Source of the DNA: Callaeas wilsoni
Lineage: Eukaryota > Chordata > Aves > Passeriformes > Callaeidae
NCBI GenBank assembly: GCA_013398955.1
Contig: VWPU01011642.1
Span: 1-64,000 of the forward strand
Length of the DNA: 64,000 nucleotides
Direction of reading: 5' to 3'
Shown here piece by piece: positions 47,901-57,790 of the stretch (positions within the stretch are counted from its first letter, which is position 1; each line of letters starts with the position of its first letter). The position numbers and the translations under genes were made by a program. The notes under the pieces were generated by a model. It worked only from the letters and a program-made list of their open reading frames with translations, ran no database searches and was not told the origin of the DNA.

Positions 47901-50900
47901 AGGACCATACTGTCTTTGTTATGTTATTGACTTGTTAGAAATGTAAAGCATGTTTAAATAAACATTATTTTCCATATGTCTTCAGCACATTCACTTAACC
48001 ATTAAAAACATTTCTAAAAAGTCTATTTTTAGGACTTTTTAATTGGAATTCAGTTCCCAGACAAATGCAGCTTGACCCAGCATGTGTTTAAAAATTACTC
48101 ATATGGTAAATAAGAAAGCTGCCATGTACCTTATACTAACAGAAAAGTTTAAAAAAATAAGGCTGAAATATATTGTGAAACACAGTATCAGCTAAATAAA
48201 AATGTACTGAGAGCTGACTTCAACTTTCATTGGTAAAATGAAATACAGGATTTAGTGAAAAAGCTTGTGAAGAAAATCATTATATTTTGTTTGAAACTCA
48301 AATGAGAATCAGCCTTAAGAACATCTACTGAGAAAAGGAAATGCAAACAACTATTAAAATCGATTATTTGAATAAGTGTTTCTTGCTTACGTAGCTGGTG
48401 TTGCTTCACATCAATCTCCCCTACCTTGGGGAAACTTAAAATTTAGAAACAAGAACCAATGGAGAGCTAGCAAAGGAAAGATTGCCGTAATAACTCATTT
48501 TCTGACCGATGAGCAAAACTCATTTCAAATTACTTCCTCTGGCCGCCTTTGCAATGGAACATTTTGTCTTTGCTCTCCGTGCTCTGCCCGACAGCCGGGG
48601 CTGCCAGGGCTCGAGGGGAGCACTCTGGGCACTCTTAGGCAGGCACAGGGCAGCGCCCCTGGTCCCTGGCACCGGGGAGCCGGAGGCCAGCACGGAGCCT
48701 CCGTGCCCTCGCCGGCTGTCCTGCTGCAGGCAGCACCAGCTCTGCCCGTGCCGCGGGCTCTGCGCACCACAACCCGCCCAGGAGCCTGAGCGGAGTGAGC
48801 AGCAGCCAGGAACCCAGCCAGGGTCACAGCCACTGCTGTTCATCACGCTGCATCCCCCTCAGGGCTTCTGCCTGTGTTCATAAAGGGTTACCTCTCAGCC
48901 CTTGCCACTTCTTCTGTCTCAGCTTTGCTCCTCCCAGTCCTGCAGTATTCCAGTTCACCTCCACCACGTCTTTCCCAGGAGCGTGTCCTCGGTCTCGCTG
49001 CTGAGCACAGCAACTGCNCAATTCCAGTTCACCTCCACCAGGAGCGTGTCCTCAGTCTCGCTGCTGAGCACAGCAACTGCTCGCAGCAGGGAGGGAGCAT
49101 CTCGGGGCACCAGTGAGGGCTCTGGCACCAGTGAGCATCTCGGGGCGCCAGGGAGGGAGCAACTCAGGGCAGAAGTGAGAGCTTTGGGCAGCAGTGAGAT
49201 CTCTGGGCAGCAGTGAGGGAGGATCTCTAGGTACCAGTGAGGGAGGATCTCTGGGTAGCAGTGAGATCTCTGGGCACCAGTGAGCATCTCTGGGCACCAG
49301 TGAGGGAGCATCTGTGAGCACCAGTGAGGGAGGATCTCTAGGTACCAGTGAGCGAGGATCTCTGGGTAGCAGTGAGATCTCTGGGCACCAGTGAGCATCT
49401 TGAGGCAGCAGTGAGGGAGCATCTCTGGGCAGCAGGGAGAGCTCTGGGCACCAGTGAGGAGCTCTGGGGAGCAGTGAGCATCTCTGGGCACCAGTGAGCA
49501 TCTTGGGGCAGCAGTAAGGGAGCATCCCTAGGCAGCAGTGAGGGAGAATCTCTGGGCACCAGTGAGCATCGCGGGGCGGCAGTGAGGAGCTCTGGGCACC
49601 AGGGGGAGCTCCGGGTACCAGTGAGGGAGGCTCTCTGGGTCGCAGTGAGACCCCTGGGCACCAGTGGGCATCTTGAGGCAGCAGTGAGGGAGCATCGCTG
49701 GGCAGCAGTGAGAGCTCTGGGGAGCAGTGAGAGCTCCGGGTACCAGTGAGGGAGGATGTCTGGGCACCAGTGAGCATCTCTGGGCAGCAGTGAGGGAGCA
49801 TCTCTGGGCAGCAGTGAGAGCTCTGGGGAGCAGTGAGGGAGCATCTCTGGGCAGCAGTGAGGAGCTCTGGGCACCAGTGAGAGCTCCGGGTACCAGTGAG
49901 GGAGGATGTCTGGGCACCAGTGAGCATCTCTGGGCAGCAGTGAGGGAGCATCTCTGGGCAGCAGTGAGAGCTCTGGGGAGCAGTGAGGGAGCATCTCTGG
50001 GCAGCAGTGAGGAGCTCTGGGCACCAGTGAGAGCTCCGGGTACCAGTGAGGGAGGATGTCTGGGCACCAGTGAGCATCTCTGGGCAGCAGTGAGGGAGCA
50101 TCTCTGGGCAGCAGTGAGAGCTCTGGGGAGCAGTGAGGGAGCATCTCTGGGCAGCAGTGAGGAGCTCTGGGCACCAGTGAGAGCTCCGGGTACCAGTGAG
50201 GGAGGATGTCTGGGCACCAGTGAGCATCTCTGGGCAGCAGTGAGGGAGCATCTCTGGGCAGCAGTGAGAGCTCTGGGGAGCAGTGAGGGAGCATCTCTGG
50301 GCAGCAGTGAGGAGCTCTGGGCACCAGTGAGAGCTCCGGGTACCAGTGAGGGAGGATGTCTGGGCACCAGTGAGCATCTCTGGGCAGCAGTGAGGGAGCA
50401 TCTCTGGGCAGCAGTGAGAGCTCTGGGGAGCAGTGAGAGCTCTGGGCAGCAGTGAGAGTTCTGGGGAGCAGTGAGAGCTCTGGGCAGCAGTAAGGGAGGA
50501 TCTCTGGGCAGCAGCTGGCAGGCAGCGACTCCACTAGCACAAGGCCTTCTCCTGTTTGCACGATGCTCAGAGCTGGAGCAAATGCTGGCTTTGGGCAGCT
50601 GCTGATCTCACAACCAACGAACAGGATCCTAAACAGAACTGGGATATTTGTTCTCTCTCGCCCTGGCACGCACCACGAGGTGGCATCCCTGGGGGAGCCC
50701 CTTCTTCAAGTGCCCTGCACTAGGGATTTTGGGGCTGCCATTTTGATAGCTGCTACTTCATGCAGGCGATGAAAAACACACTTGGCATTGTGCAACTAAA
50801 TGCAAACCTGCAATTTGTGCTGAAAGCACAGCTCCAGAAACACAGAACCTGCACATGAACACAGAGATGCTGCCCTGACCCCCCACCCAGGCGTGGCCCA

Positions 50901-53864
50901 TCGTAACCCCTCACTCTGTGCCAGGGCAGGGTGCCAGCCTGCACATCCATCCTCAGCCCTGCCAGAGAGCCACACCAACCACACCTGAGCCCAGATGGCA
51001 GCACGTCCACCGCTGTCTGTGGCAGGCCAGGTCGGTGGCAGCAGCCACCAATCAGGAGTTTTAGAACTCGGTGTCAGAGCCTGCAGTCTGTCAGGGTGAC
51101 TTTGCCTTGAAAGCTTGGATGGCAGTAAAGATGAAAAATGGTTTTGCCATTTTCTCCCCGTCTGCCCTCAAACTATTTATGCCCGGCAGGACACAGAGGG
51201 CTCGCTCCCACACGTGGCTCCTGTTCCTGGCCCTGCCAGCCGCTGGCCAAGGGCTGCCTGGAGCTGTGGCTTCCTCTGAGATCGGGGCAGCTGCAGGCCG
51301 GGGAAGAAACACCCCTTGGGCACAGTGGAGAGGCAGTGGGGATTAAAGAAATCTCATGAAATCCGTGCCTGCAGCTCACTCAGGGAGGCTCTCCCCCACT
51401 TAAAGACAGCCAGGAACTCTGGCAAACAGCATCAGTCTCTCTCTGGAGTGCCCAGTAACACTGCCTCTGCACAAGGACCTGAAACAGCGACAGGATACAG
51501 GGGACACGCTGAACTGGAAGTGTTCAAGAAGCTGAAACCAGGAGGGGTTTAGTAGAAATCTGTAGTTTTCTGGGATTTGCAAATAAATAAAATCTATCTT
51601 TCCCTGAAGTCCAAAGCTAGCTAATTTATTTCTAAGTGTCCATTTCAACAGGCTTTCTCAGTCTTCCTGACCAAAACACTCGCCAGTGCTCCATATGAAA
51701 TTCCAGCTCAAAGAGATAGTTTTAAAGACTGCTGCTACCAGCTGACAGGAAAGTTGAATTCCAGTTTCTGACCTTCTTCTAATGTCCTAAGTACAGAGCA
51801 ACATGAAAAATGACAAGAACCAAGGCACCAGTTGTGGGTTGAGTCCAGCACTTCACATCCATTTGACACAACTAAAAAGTTGGTAAAGAAGACAGGGAAA
51901 AGGAGCCAGTTTTGGTCCTCATAACAAAATCAGCTGTCAAGAAGGCTGTGCTGAGGTTTTCTGACTCAGTTCATGCACCTGGTGCTGCAACAGCAACGCA
52001 CTGGGTTAACTGCAAAGCCAGGGAGGGCTCCTGTGAGAGAGGAATGGTTGGGACCCTCCCAGAAAACTCTCCATCCTGAAGGAATGGACCGGGGGAAGCT
52101 GAGGGAAAAGGAGGCTCTGTGACGTGTCATGTTCCCCACATCCTGTTTGATAGGTGATGCCCAAGAGAAGGGAGATTCAGAAAGGGGGGACCAGAATCAA
52201 AATCCAGTGAGTCAGAAGCCTACATGAAGGTGAGGGAAAAATACGCTGCATGTTGATATCTCAGGTCCTTCCCTTTGGCTGATACCATGCCTGCAGTTGC
52301 CCTTCCAGCCTGTTTTACCCACCAATCTCAGCTACAGGCAGGATCATGCCCATCGAGCTGGAAATCTCTGCCATTCAGAGGATTTATGAAAAGTATTTTG
52401 CTTTTGTCTCCCTGAAATTACATCGTTCTCCTCTTTTATCTATCTTAAGTGTCAGGAGAGTGTGATGTTAATGAGACGGCTTTTGGGTAGCTGAACAGTT
52501 TTATAGAACCACATTGATAAATTAAAGCATTCGTCACTGTTACCACATTAATGTTTCTTCCTGAGATCAAAGTCTGGATTTGCTGCATTAACTGGGACCG
52601 TCCTCTGCTCCACATCACCACACGTTACCTTCTCAGGAAATGAACTGTGATCCTGGATTTTTACATTCACAGTTTAATCACACCCTGACTCTCACACCTG
52701 CTGATTCCCATCTCCACATGCAGTATGCAAGCCATTTTTTTATTATGGATTTTCTCCTCGCTACCTGTGTGAAAAGCCTGACTATCTTGTTTCAGGACAA
52801 TCACTTTCTTCTGGCTCTGAAAGGCTGCTTCTGCAGTAAAGAATACAGACAATTTCCTTCATTCTGGAACCTTGGATTCGGTCATGTTAATTTACATTTA
52901 TATAGCACCTTTCACCCCTGAAGATCCAATGCACTTTACAAATTCCCCCTCTCTGTACACAGAAGCTGTACAAACAGGCTACATAAACAGACACAGGATC
53001 CCATCACCAGCCTCTGAAACACATCCCTCTGCCTGTATTCCCAGCACACTCGTGGCAATCCAGCTCTGCACGCCCTGCAGCACATCTCCATCAAGGAGGA
53101 AAACACGGCAGCGTGATTTAGAGGCACGTTGGGGAAGCACGAGGAATCTGGGCAAGCAACAGGATGGCTTTACAGCCTGGCTGGGCGACATCTCCCTGGC
53201 ACTCTGCTACACAGCTTAGAACGAGGCAAAAGCTGGTTTGTGGTGAGTTACATCTCACTGCCTCGGTGCTGCTGTCAGTGCCTGCAGAAGTCCAGGTTTG
53301 CTGCTCCCTCCCACTGAAGGGTAACCCTCGAGCAGTTTATTTTTTAAAACTGGAAAGTATCTGCTTGCTTTGCAATGAAAACATAAGGGGAAATAACCCC
53401 CCCTCCCAACAGCAGCGGCTGACTGGCTCCAGCCAACGTGAGGATGGAGGAGGAGGGAGAACCCCAGCCTACCTGAGACACCTTTTTGACCACGTCGCTG
53501 CCCACGAGGAAGCCCTGGGCGTAGGAGCGCGCCGCGATGAAGGCTCGGGTTGCCTTCACCTTCAGGTCCCTGGGCACCTCCCCGAAGGGCTTGTGCTGCT
53601 CGGCGTGCTTCACCATGCAGTCCAGGTACTCGTCCGTGATGTGGTACTGGGGGTTCAGCAGCTTGAAGAGCCTCTCCAGCAGCCGTGTCCAGAACTCATT
53701 GAGGGCCTCTTCCAAGTTGATGTTGGAGCTGCGGTAGTAGCGACGCAGCTCGCTGTACAAGTCCTTGAACACCTTCACATTCTGCGTGTACAATTCTCCG
53801 TACATGCTCGGAAAAGCATCATAAAGGGCCTTTTCTGACTTGTTCAACAAATCCTGGAAATAAC
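26762..53864 (-). CDS. GPC1: Glypican-1, exons 3-9 (5' exons outside the window)
   Basis: GPI-anchored heparan-sulfate proteoglycan core protein at the cell surface; co-receptor for FGF, Wnt and other ligands. Seven exons (53864-53473, 35355-35190, 33157-33027, 29516-29397, 28904-28771, 27630-27455, 26982-26762) join in phase to about 445 residues with a stop. Human GPC1 has 558, so about 110 N-terminal residues (signal peptide and first four cysteines) are missing. Matches to human GPC1 are strong throughout, e.g. the [18 protein letters not shown] block. The visible core has 10 of the 14 glypican cysteines. One N-glycosylation sequon (NKS) aligns with a human site. SGSGSGD near the C-terminus is the heparan-sulfate attachment cluster, and a hydrophobic C-terminus gives the GPI signal. 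The intron between the first two visible exons is about 18 kb and rich in minisatellites. Confidence 0.95.
27455..27630 (-). CDS. GPC1: GPC1 exon 8
   Basis: 176 bp from the acceptor ccttcccag to a|gtgagt. It reads [18 protein letters not shown], then the [15 protein letters not shown] block, LKIMTNRL and NDVDFQDT, nearly identical to human. With the exon 7 end, the junction codon is AGT (Ser) rather than Arg. Confidence 0.95.
28771..28904 (-). CDS. GPC1: GPC1 exon 7
   Basis: 134 bp from the acceptor ttgcttacag to ag|gtatgg. It reads [19 protein letters not shown], then [22 protein letters not shown]. The CWNGM block is a glypican hallmark, and two conserved cysteines are present. It ends in phase 2 within the codon that aligns with the Arg of human GRY. 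Confidence 0.94.
29397..29516 (-). CDS. GPC1: GPC1 exon 6 (basic loop)
   Basis: 120 bp from the acceptor gtttttcag to ctg|gtgggt, phase 0 at both ends. It reads VFQGCGNPK, a Ser-rich linker, [12 protein letters not shown] and ends ALEML. The KRRRGK basic cluster matches human GPC1, in which it has been discussed as a nuclear-targeting motif. Confidence 0.93.
31380..31560 (+). mobile_element. LTR-like sequence in GPC1 intron 5
   Basis: TATA-like ggataaaagcc near 31433 followed about 75 bases later by AATAAA (31508), then a GC-richer stretch, as in an LTR U3-R-U5. Boundaries unknown. Confidence 0.25.
33027..33157 (-). CDS. GPC1: GPC1 exon 5
   Basis: 131 bp from the acceptor ttccaccag to aag|gtagga. 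It completes an Asp codon from exon 4 and reads [20 protein letters not shown], then [15 protein letters not shown] and SITSK, aligning with the human block containing VESVIGSVHTWLAEAINALQ. Confidence 0.94.
33158..35189 (-). other. GPC1 intron 4
   Basis: 2.0 kb between exons 4 and 5. A short GA-rich run lies near 35010-35032. No other repeat or exon recognised. Confidence 0.6.
35190..35355 (-). CDS. GPC1: GPC1 exon 4 (cysteine-rich)
   Basis: 166 bp from the acceptor ctccccag to g|gtaaga. It encodes [16 protein letters not shown], the [20 protein letters not shown] block and EWKYLM. Six of the conserved glypican cysteines fall in this exon. Confidence 0.95.
37816..38263 (+). mobile_element. 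Solo LTR in GPC1 intron 3
   Basis: 448 bp, starts tgatgcctt and ends aaggcatca, flanked by the 4-bp direct repeat aaag (37812-37815 and 38264-38267). AATAAA at 38194-38199 marks the R region. It pairs with the inverted copy at 12996-13441. One ambiguous base (n) lies at 38059. Antisense to GPC1. Confidence 0.87.
38570..38870. repeat. 17-18 bp minisatellite in GPC1 intron 3
   Basis: About 16 tandem units of two types, tgctccttggtgcccacc and tgctccgtgtgcccacc. Read on the GPC1 strand each unit contains gagcag|gtgggc. Long open frames across it on both strands are by-products. Confidence 0.9.
38941..39480. repeat. CCACACTG-rich irregular minisatellite
   Basis: Irregular tandem array of 11-18 bp units built on caccagccacactgcc with variants (tgtcatcagccacac, ccatgagccacactg). 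Directly next to the 38570-38870 array but with a different unit. Confidence 0.85.
41977..42020 (-). repeat. Possible CR1 scrap, antisense
   Basis: agaatcacagaaacacagga, then ggataacaagaagtc loosely matches the reverse complement of the CR1 tail. Short and diverged. Confidence 0.25.
44030..44345 (+). mobile_element. LTR-like sequence
   Basis: AT-rich upstream part with CCAAT-like motifs (accaatg, accaataaag), a TATA-like agatataag near 44263, then aataataaaaaaccctctgc and a short U5-like segment. The layout suggests an LTR, but ends and target duplication could not be fixed. Confidence 0.4.
48947..49080. repeat. Tandem duplication of about 74 bp
   Basis: Two copies of attccagttcacctccacca, ggagcgtgtcctc and tcgctgctgagcacagcaac, at 48947 and 49021, the first with a small extra segment. 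An ambiguous base (n) lies at 49018 at the junction. It borders the large minisatellite. Confidence 0.8.
49085..50515. repeat. Minisatellite with a 150-bp higher-order period
   Basis: Monomers of 19-24 bp (core tctgggcagcagtgag with endings ggagcatc, agc, gagc, catc). From about 49731 to 50435 seven monomers (24+19+24+20+19+24+20 bp) repeat as a 150-bp unit nearly without change, anchored by gagctccggg at 49731, 49881, 50031, 50181 and 50331. The left part (49085-49730) is irregular. Because 150 is divisible by three, frames stay open for up to 449 codons; these are not genes. Confidence 0.92.
53473..53864 (-). CDS. GPC1: GPC1 exon 3 (N-lobe helices)
   Basis: 392 bp from the acceptor catctttcag to cag|gtaggc. 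It starts by completing a split codon and reads [13 protein letters not shown], then [50 protein letters not shown] and [10 protein letters not shown], ending DVVKKVSQ. All align with human GPC1. It carries one core cysteine and the NKS sequon. Confidence 0.95.
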
Positions 53865-56800
53865 CTGAAAGATGAGAAAAAGGAGAGGTGATGTATCAGT
53901 CGGACAAGCTGGAATCCAACAGGCTGTGTCATCTGGCAGCACAACTGAATACCCAGAGAAAAGAGAAGGGCCCTAACAGAGCTCCTCCTCCAACCAACAT
54001 CACCCGCGCTCTCAGACTTGAGCCTCAGCCATGAAGATAGAAGGAGGAACCCCCCCTGTGCTGGAGAACCCTGGTCTGGGCCTCTCCAGCTCTTCTGGCA
54101 GCCTCATCTGGAAGCAAAGCTGGATCTCTTTTCTGAATCCACAAGGTGTCACGGTAGTTTTCTTTGCAACTGGCATTGCTCACACAAACCCTAAGCTGCC
54201 ACATGTCATTTCCAAAGCTCTGGTGAGATGGAGCAGCGCTGCCAGCAGGGTGCCAACCCTTCCCAGGGACGTCCCATCCGCCGTGGCTGTGGCAGCCAGG
54301 CTGGCTGTGGGCACAGCCCGTAAGGCAGGAGCCAGAGTCCAGGTGCAGTGTCAGGAACAGCCACATCTTCCTGGGGATTGGCCATACTCAAGTGGTTTTT
54401 AACTGAGCCAACATTATCTGGGGTCTGAGGTTCTCATCCCATTTGCTTACTTGGGTGTGCATCCTGCTTTTGTTTCAGCATAAAAAACTGAGTGGTTTCA
54501 CAGCCTTGGTTCAGAGGTCTTGAGGTGACAGAAATGTGACTCTCTTGCTACACACAGCAGGGTAAAAATGACAGATCTGACTCCACCCTTACCAACACCT
54601 TTAGGTATTTCCATCCTCTCAACTGCCAGCTACCTTCAGGCTGAGACTGCACAGTAGGGAACTCATAGCAGGATTGCCCTGATTCAATTAATAGATTTAC
54701 ATAAGCAACTTTAATCATCATTGAAGTCAGTGAGAGGAAAAATAATTTAAATAATAATTTTAATTTCAATTACATTTGTACTTTTTAGGGTATTTTTGAA
54801 GTAAACCTGATTAAACTATTCTTTAAATCTAAATTCCTATTATTTTTTTTGGTGATGCGTGATAAGCTCTAGTTGGAGAGAAAGTGTTATTCAATTAAAA
54901 TCAAACAGCATGTATTTAGGTACATAAATTAACTTCACTGTGCTAGACATGTAAGAAAAGAAAGAGAAGCTGCTGAAAAATGCATATTGCATGTACAAAG
55001 CTTTATTAAACAAAGTATTTTTTGAGGGAATGGTGCTGACTTCATTTAAAGACCTCTAAAATTGTAGAACTAGTAAAGCTCAGATCCATAAGTCTTGCTT
55101 AAATTCACTGACTGAGAAGGGCCATACGAGCTTTCCTACACTAATAATCTGTCTGTGCTTTCTCAGATTTAAACGGGCTAAAACTTAACAAGTGAATTGA
55201 CCAAGTGAAAAGAACCCTCTGCATCTGCACCACAGGCTGCTAATAATACTGAAAATTCCTGTACTATTTTAACAAAGCAACACCGAACATTAAAAGCCTG
55301 GCCTTCTCCAGCCACTATCATGTGCTGCTTAATAGATTACAATTTGATCTAAGAGATTTTTGCTTTTAAAAGACTGTGAGCAAACTAGGTCTTAGCAGAA
55401 GTCTGGTTTAATTACTTAAGCAGCAAGTAAAAATGTTATCTGGAATGTTGAATAAAAACTGGTTTTCAAATGTACTTTGGGAAGAAATTTATTCTTATTC
55501 AACATGACTGGGTTGGAAGTTTGTATCTCCAACTATTTTTACTGAGACCCCTCCATCTCTCAAATGACTGATCATGCACCTTCCCCACTAAAACTGGATT
55601 TCTCCCTAGAGACACCATGTGTCAGGGCATCAAAGCCACCTATGACCTTGCAATGGGGGATTCTCAATAGGGAAAAAAGACAAAAACAGATCCCATCAGA
55701 TTAATAAAAAGTGTGCTGCGGCACATGCCGATCCTAACACAGCTTATCAAAGCCTCTCCTCTGGAATCTGAAGGCAAAGGCTGACTCGACTGCTGCCCTC
55801 TCCCTGTGTCCCAACTCCCACTCCCCTGCCCCAGCTGCCAGAGAGGAGCTCTCTCCCGTGGTAGGACAATCATAATTACACCTTGGCAAGTGTTCCTGGC
55901 ACACACCTGGCGCCCAGCGTGGGAGCCCTGCCAGCCCCCTCTGCTGCAAAGCCCTCGGGTACCCAGCACAGCAGCTGTGTGCACACAGCTCTGAAATTTC
56001 GGCTACTCCACCGACAGGTGAGGGGCTGCAAGAGGATGATTGCTCTTTGTGAGCTTCTCACCCAGCATTTCTCTCCCACCCCAGTGCCACAGCGAAGCCT
56101 GGACAGAGGAGACCCCAGTGGGGCGAGGTCCGGGCAGCCCCCAGCTCCAGCGCAGCCTGGCACTGCTGTGAGCTGCAGCAGGGCACGGGCACCCTCCCTG
56201 CAGTGTCTCCTGAAGGGGCTCACAAGCCAGGCAGGTGACTGGCAGGCAGGAGGTTTGTCCTGGCAGGACACTTTTTGGGACCTGAATAATCTGCGGTGGC
56301 TTCATTTTTCTGTTGCCACAGCCTTTCTGCCTGCACAATGAACAGAAATGGCACGCGTCTCCAACAGAAACAAAACACATTCTCTGATGCTGATGAGGTA
56401 TCTAAAAGCTCTTCCCTACCTTTATGTATCACTCCGAACACCGCTGGCTGCCCATTCACAAGTTAATTAAACTGAGCTCAAACTCTCTTCCTTGTATAAT
56501 CAGTGTTCTCTTCTGTGTGACAAGAGACACGAACTGAACAATTTGCCCAGCAATCCAGGTAGGACGTGCAGCTTTGCACTCACCATCAAGAGGAAGGAAA
56601 CACCAACAAACACAGCCCAATTTGTCAGTTCAAGGCAAAATTACTTTCTTTGTTTTGCTACAAGAGAAACAAGATGTATATCTCCCTGTCAAAAAATTGG
56701 AACCTGCTCTCAAAAAAGCCCGAGCTAATTAAGGGCTGATGAACTGTTACTTCTCACCCAAGTGAGGGAACACCGATTACAGCCAATTCATTTGCGGCTG

Positions 56801-57599
56801 GTTCTCACAAAGTTCTTCTACATTGCACACACTGAGGGAAAAAATCTACACTAGCCAGGGAAAATTAATTAGCAATTAAGTCTACACGTGTTTGTGATGA
56901 ATGGCTGACCTGGCAGGGAATTTAAATGCCCATTTTGCAGCATCACAAGTGAGGTTTGTCAAGAGGGGTGCCAACTTCCCCGCTCCTCAGTACAGTTTCA
57001 GCTAAGATCTCCCAGCTAAGATCTGCATCTTCTCCTTAACACTCTCTGCCTGCTAATGTCCAACCTTTTAATGAGTTTAGACATTTGTCATAGATTAAAG
57101 ATAAGCAGGGCCTTGGGATAAGGCAGCTTGCCAAAACACAGTTCAGGCTCCTGCCATTCCACCTTGATTTCAGGTAGAAGGAATTATTCATTTGAGGCAG
57201 ATCACCCCATTATCTGTAGCCATGGTGGGTGGGGGACCCTCAGGTAATGGGGTGCTCCAAATCTCTAATAATGCAGCTGCCCCACTGTTTTTATCAGAAT
57301 TTACCAGCAACAGGGCCAGCAGGTGCCTTTGGATGTATCAGCTCCCACCTGGTCATCACAGCTGGGTCTGCCCGGGCTCCCAGAGCACCGCTGTGTGGAG
57401 ACAGAGTTTTTGCCAGAAAATGGACACACGGTGCACCAGCCATAAGGACAAGTGAACAGAGCACGTAGAAAACGTACATCGTGAGAGAATGCTGGGGCTT
57501 CAAGGACAGAGGGACAGCAGCCGAAGAAAAACATAAACAAAGATAGAAAACTGTCTGATGATTTGTGTGTATAGGTGCATGGTAGCCAGGCGAACAGAG

Positions 57600-57790
57600 C
57601 CAGAGATCCAATTAAATCATTCCATGTTTCATGTGTGTATATTGCTTTGCCAATCATGTAATGTGTGGACGCCTGGACAGGGGGGCATACTATATAATAA
57701 GGGTGCTTGGGGGCAAGAAAGTGGCTTCTGCTGGATTCATACTGGATTGTGCATAGTCCGTTTACTCCCGCACCGCTGGAGTGCTCAGCT
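57600..57790 (+). mobile_element. LTR-like sequence in GPC1 intron 2
   Basis: A CCAAT motif (gccaatcatg), a TATA-like tatataataaggg near 57690 and a following promoter-proximal type sequence suggest an LTR. No clear ends seen. Confidence 0.25.

Larger units (their letters stand above)
35356..53472 (-). other. GPC1 intron 3, 18 kb with minisatellites and LTRs
   Basis: Contains a solo LTR (37816-38263), minisatellites at 38570-38870, 38941-39480 and 49085-50515, a possible CR1 scrap near 41977-42020, an LTR-like stretch near 44030-44345, a CpG-richer patch about 48570-48800, and a tandem duplication at 48947-49080. No coding exon recognised, although several long open frames arise from the repeats. 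Confidence 0.6.

Noticed and set aside
49052..50669. Open frames of 242 to 449 codons on both strands
   Set aside because: They lie wholly in the 150-bp-period minisatellite, whose length is divisible by three; the translations are simple repeats and the region is a GPC1 intron.
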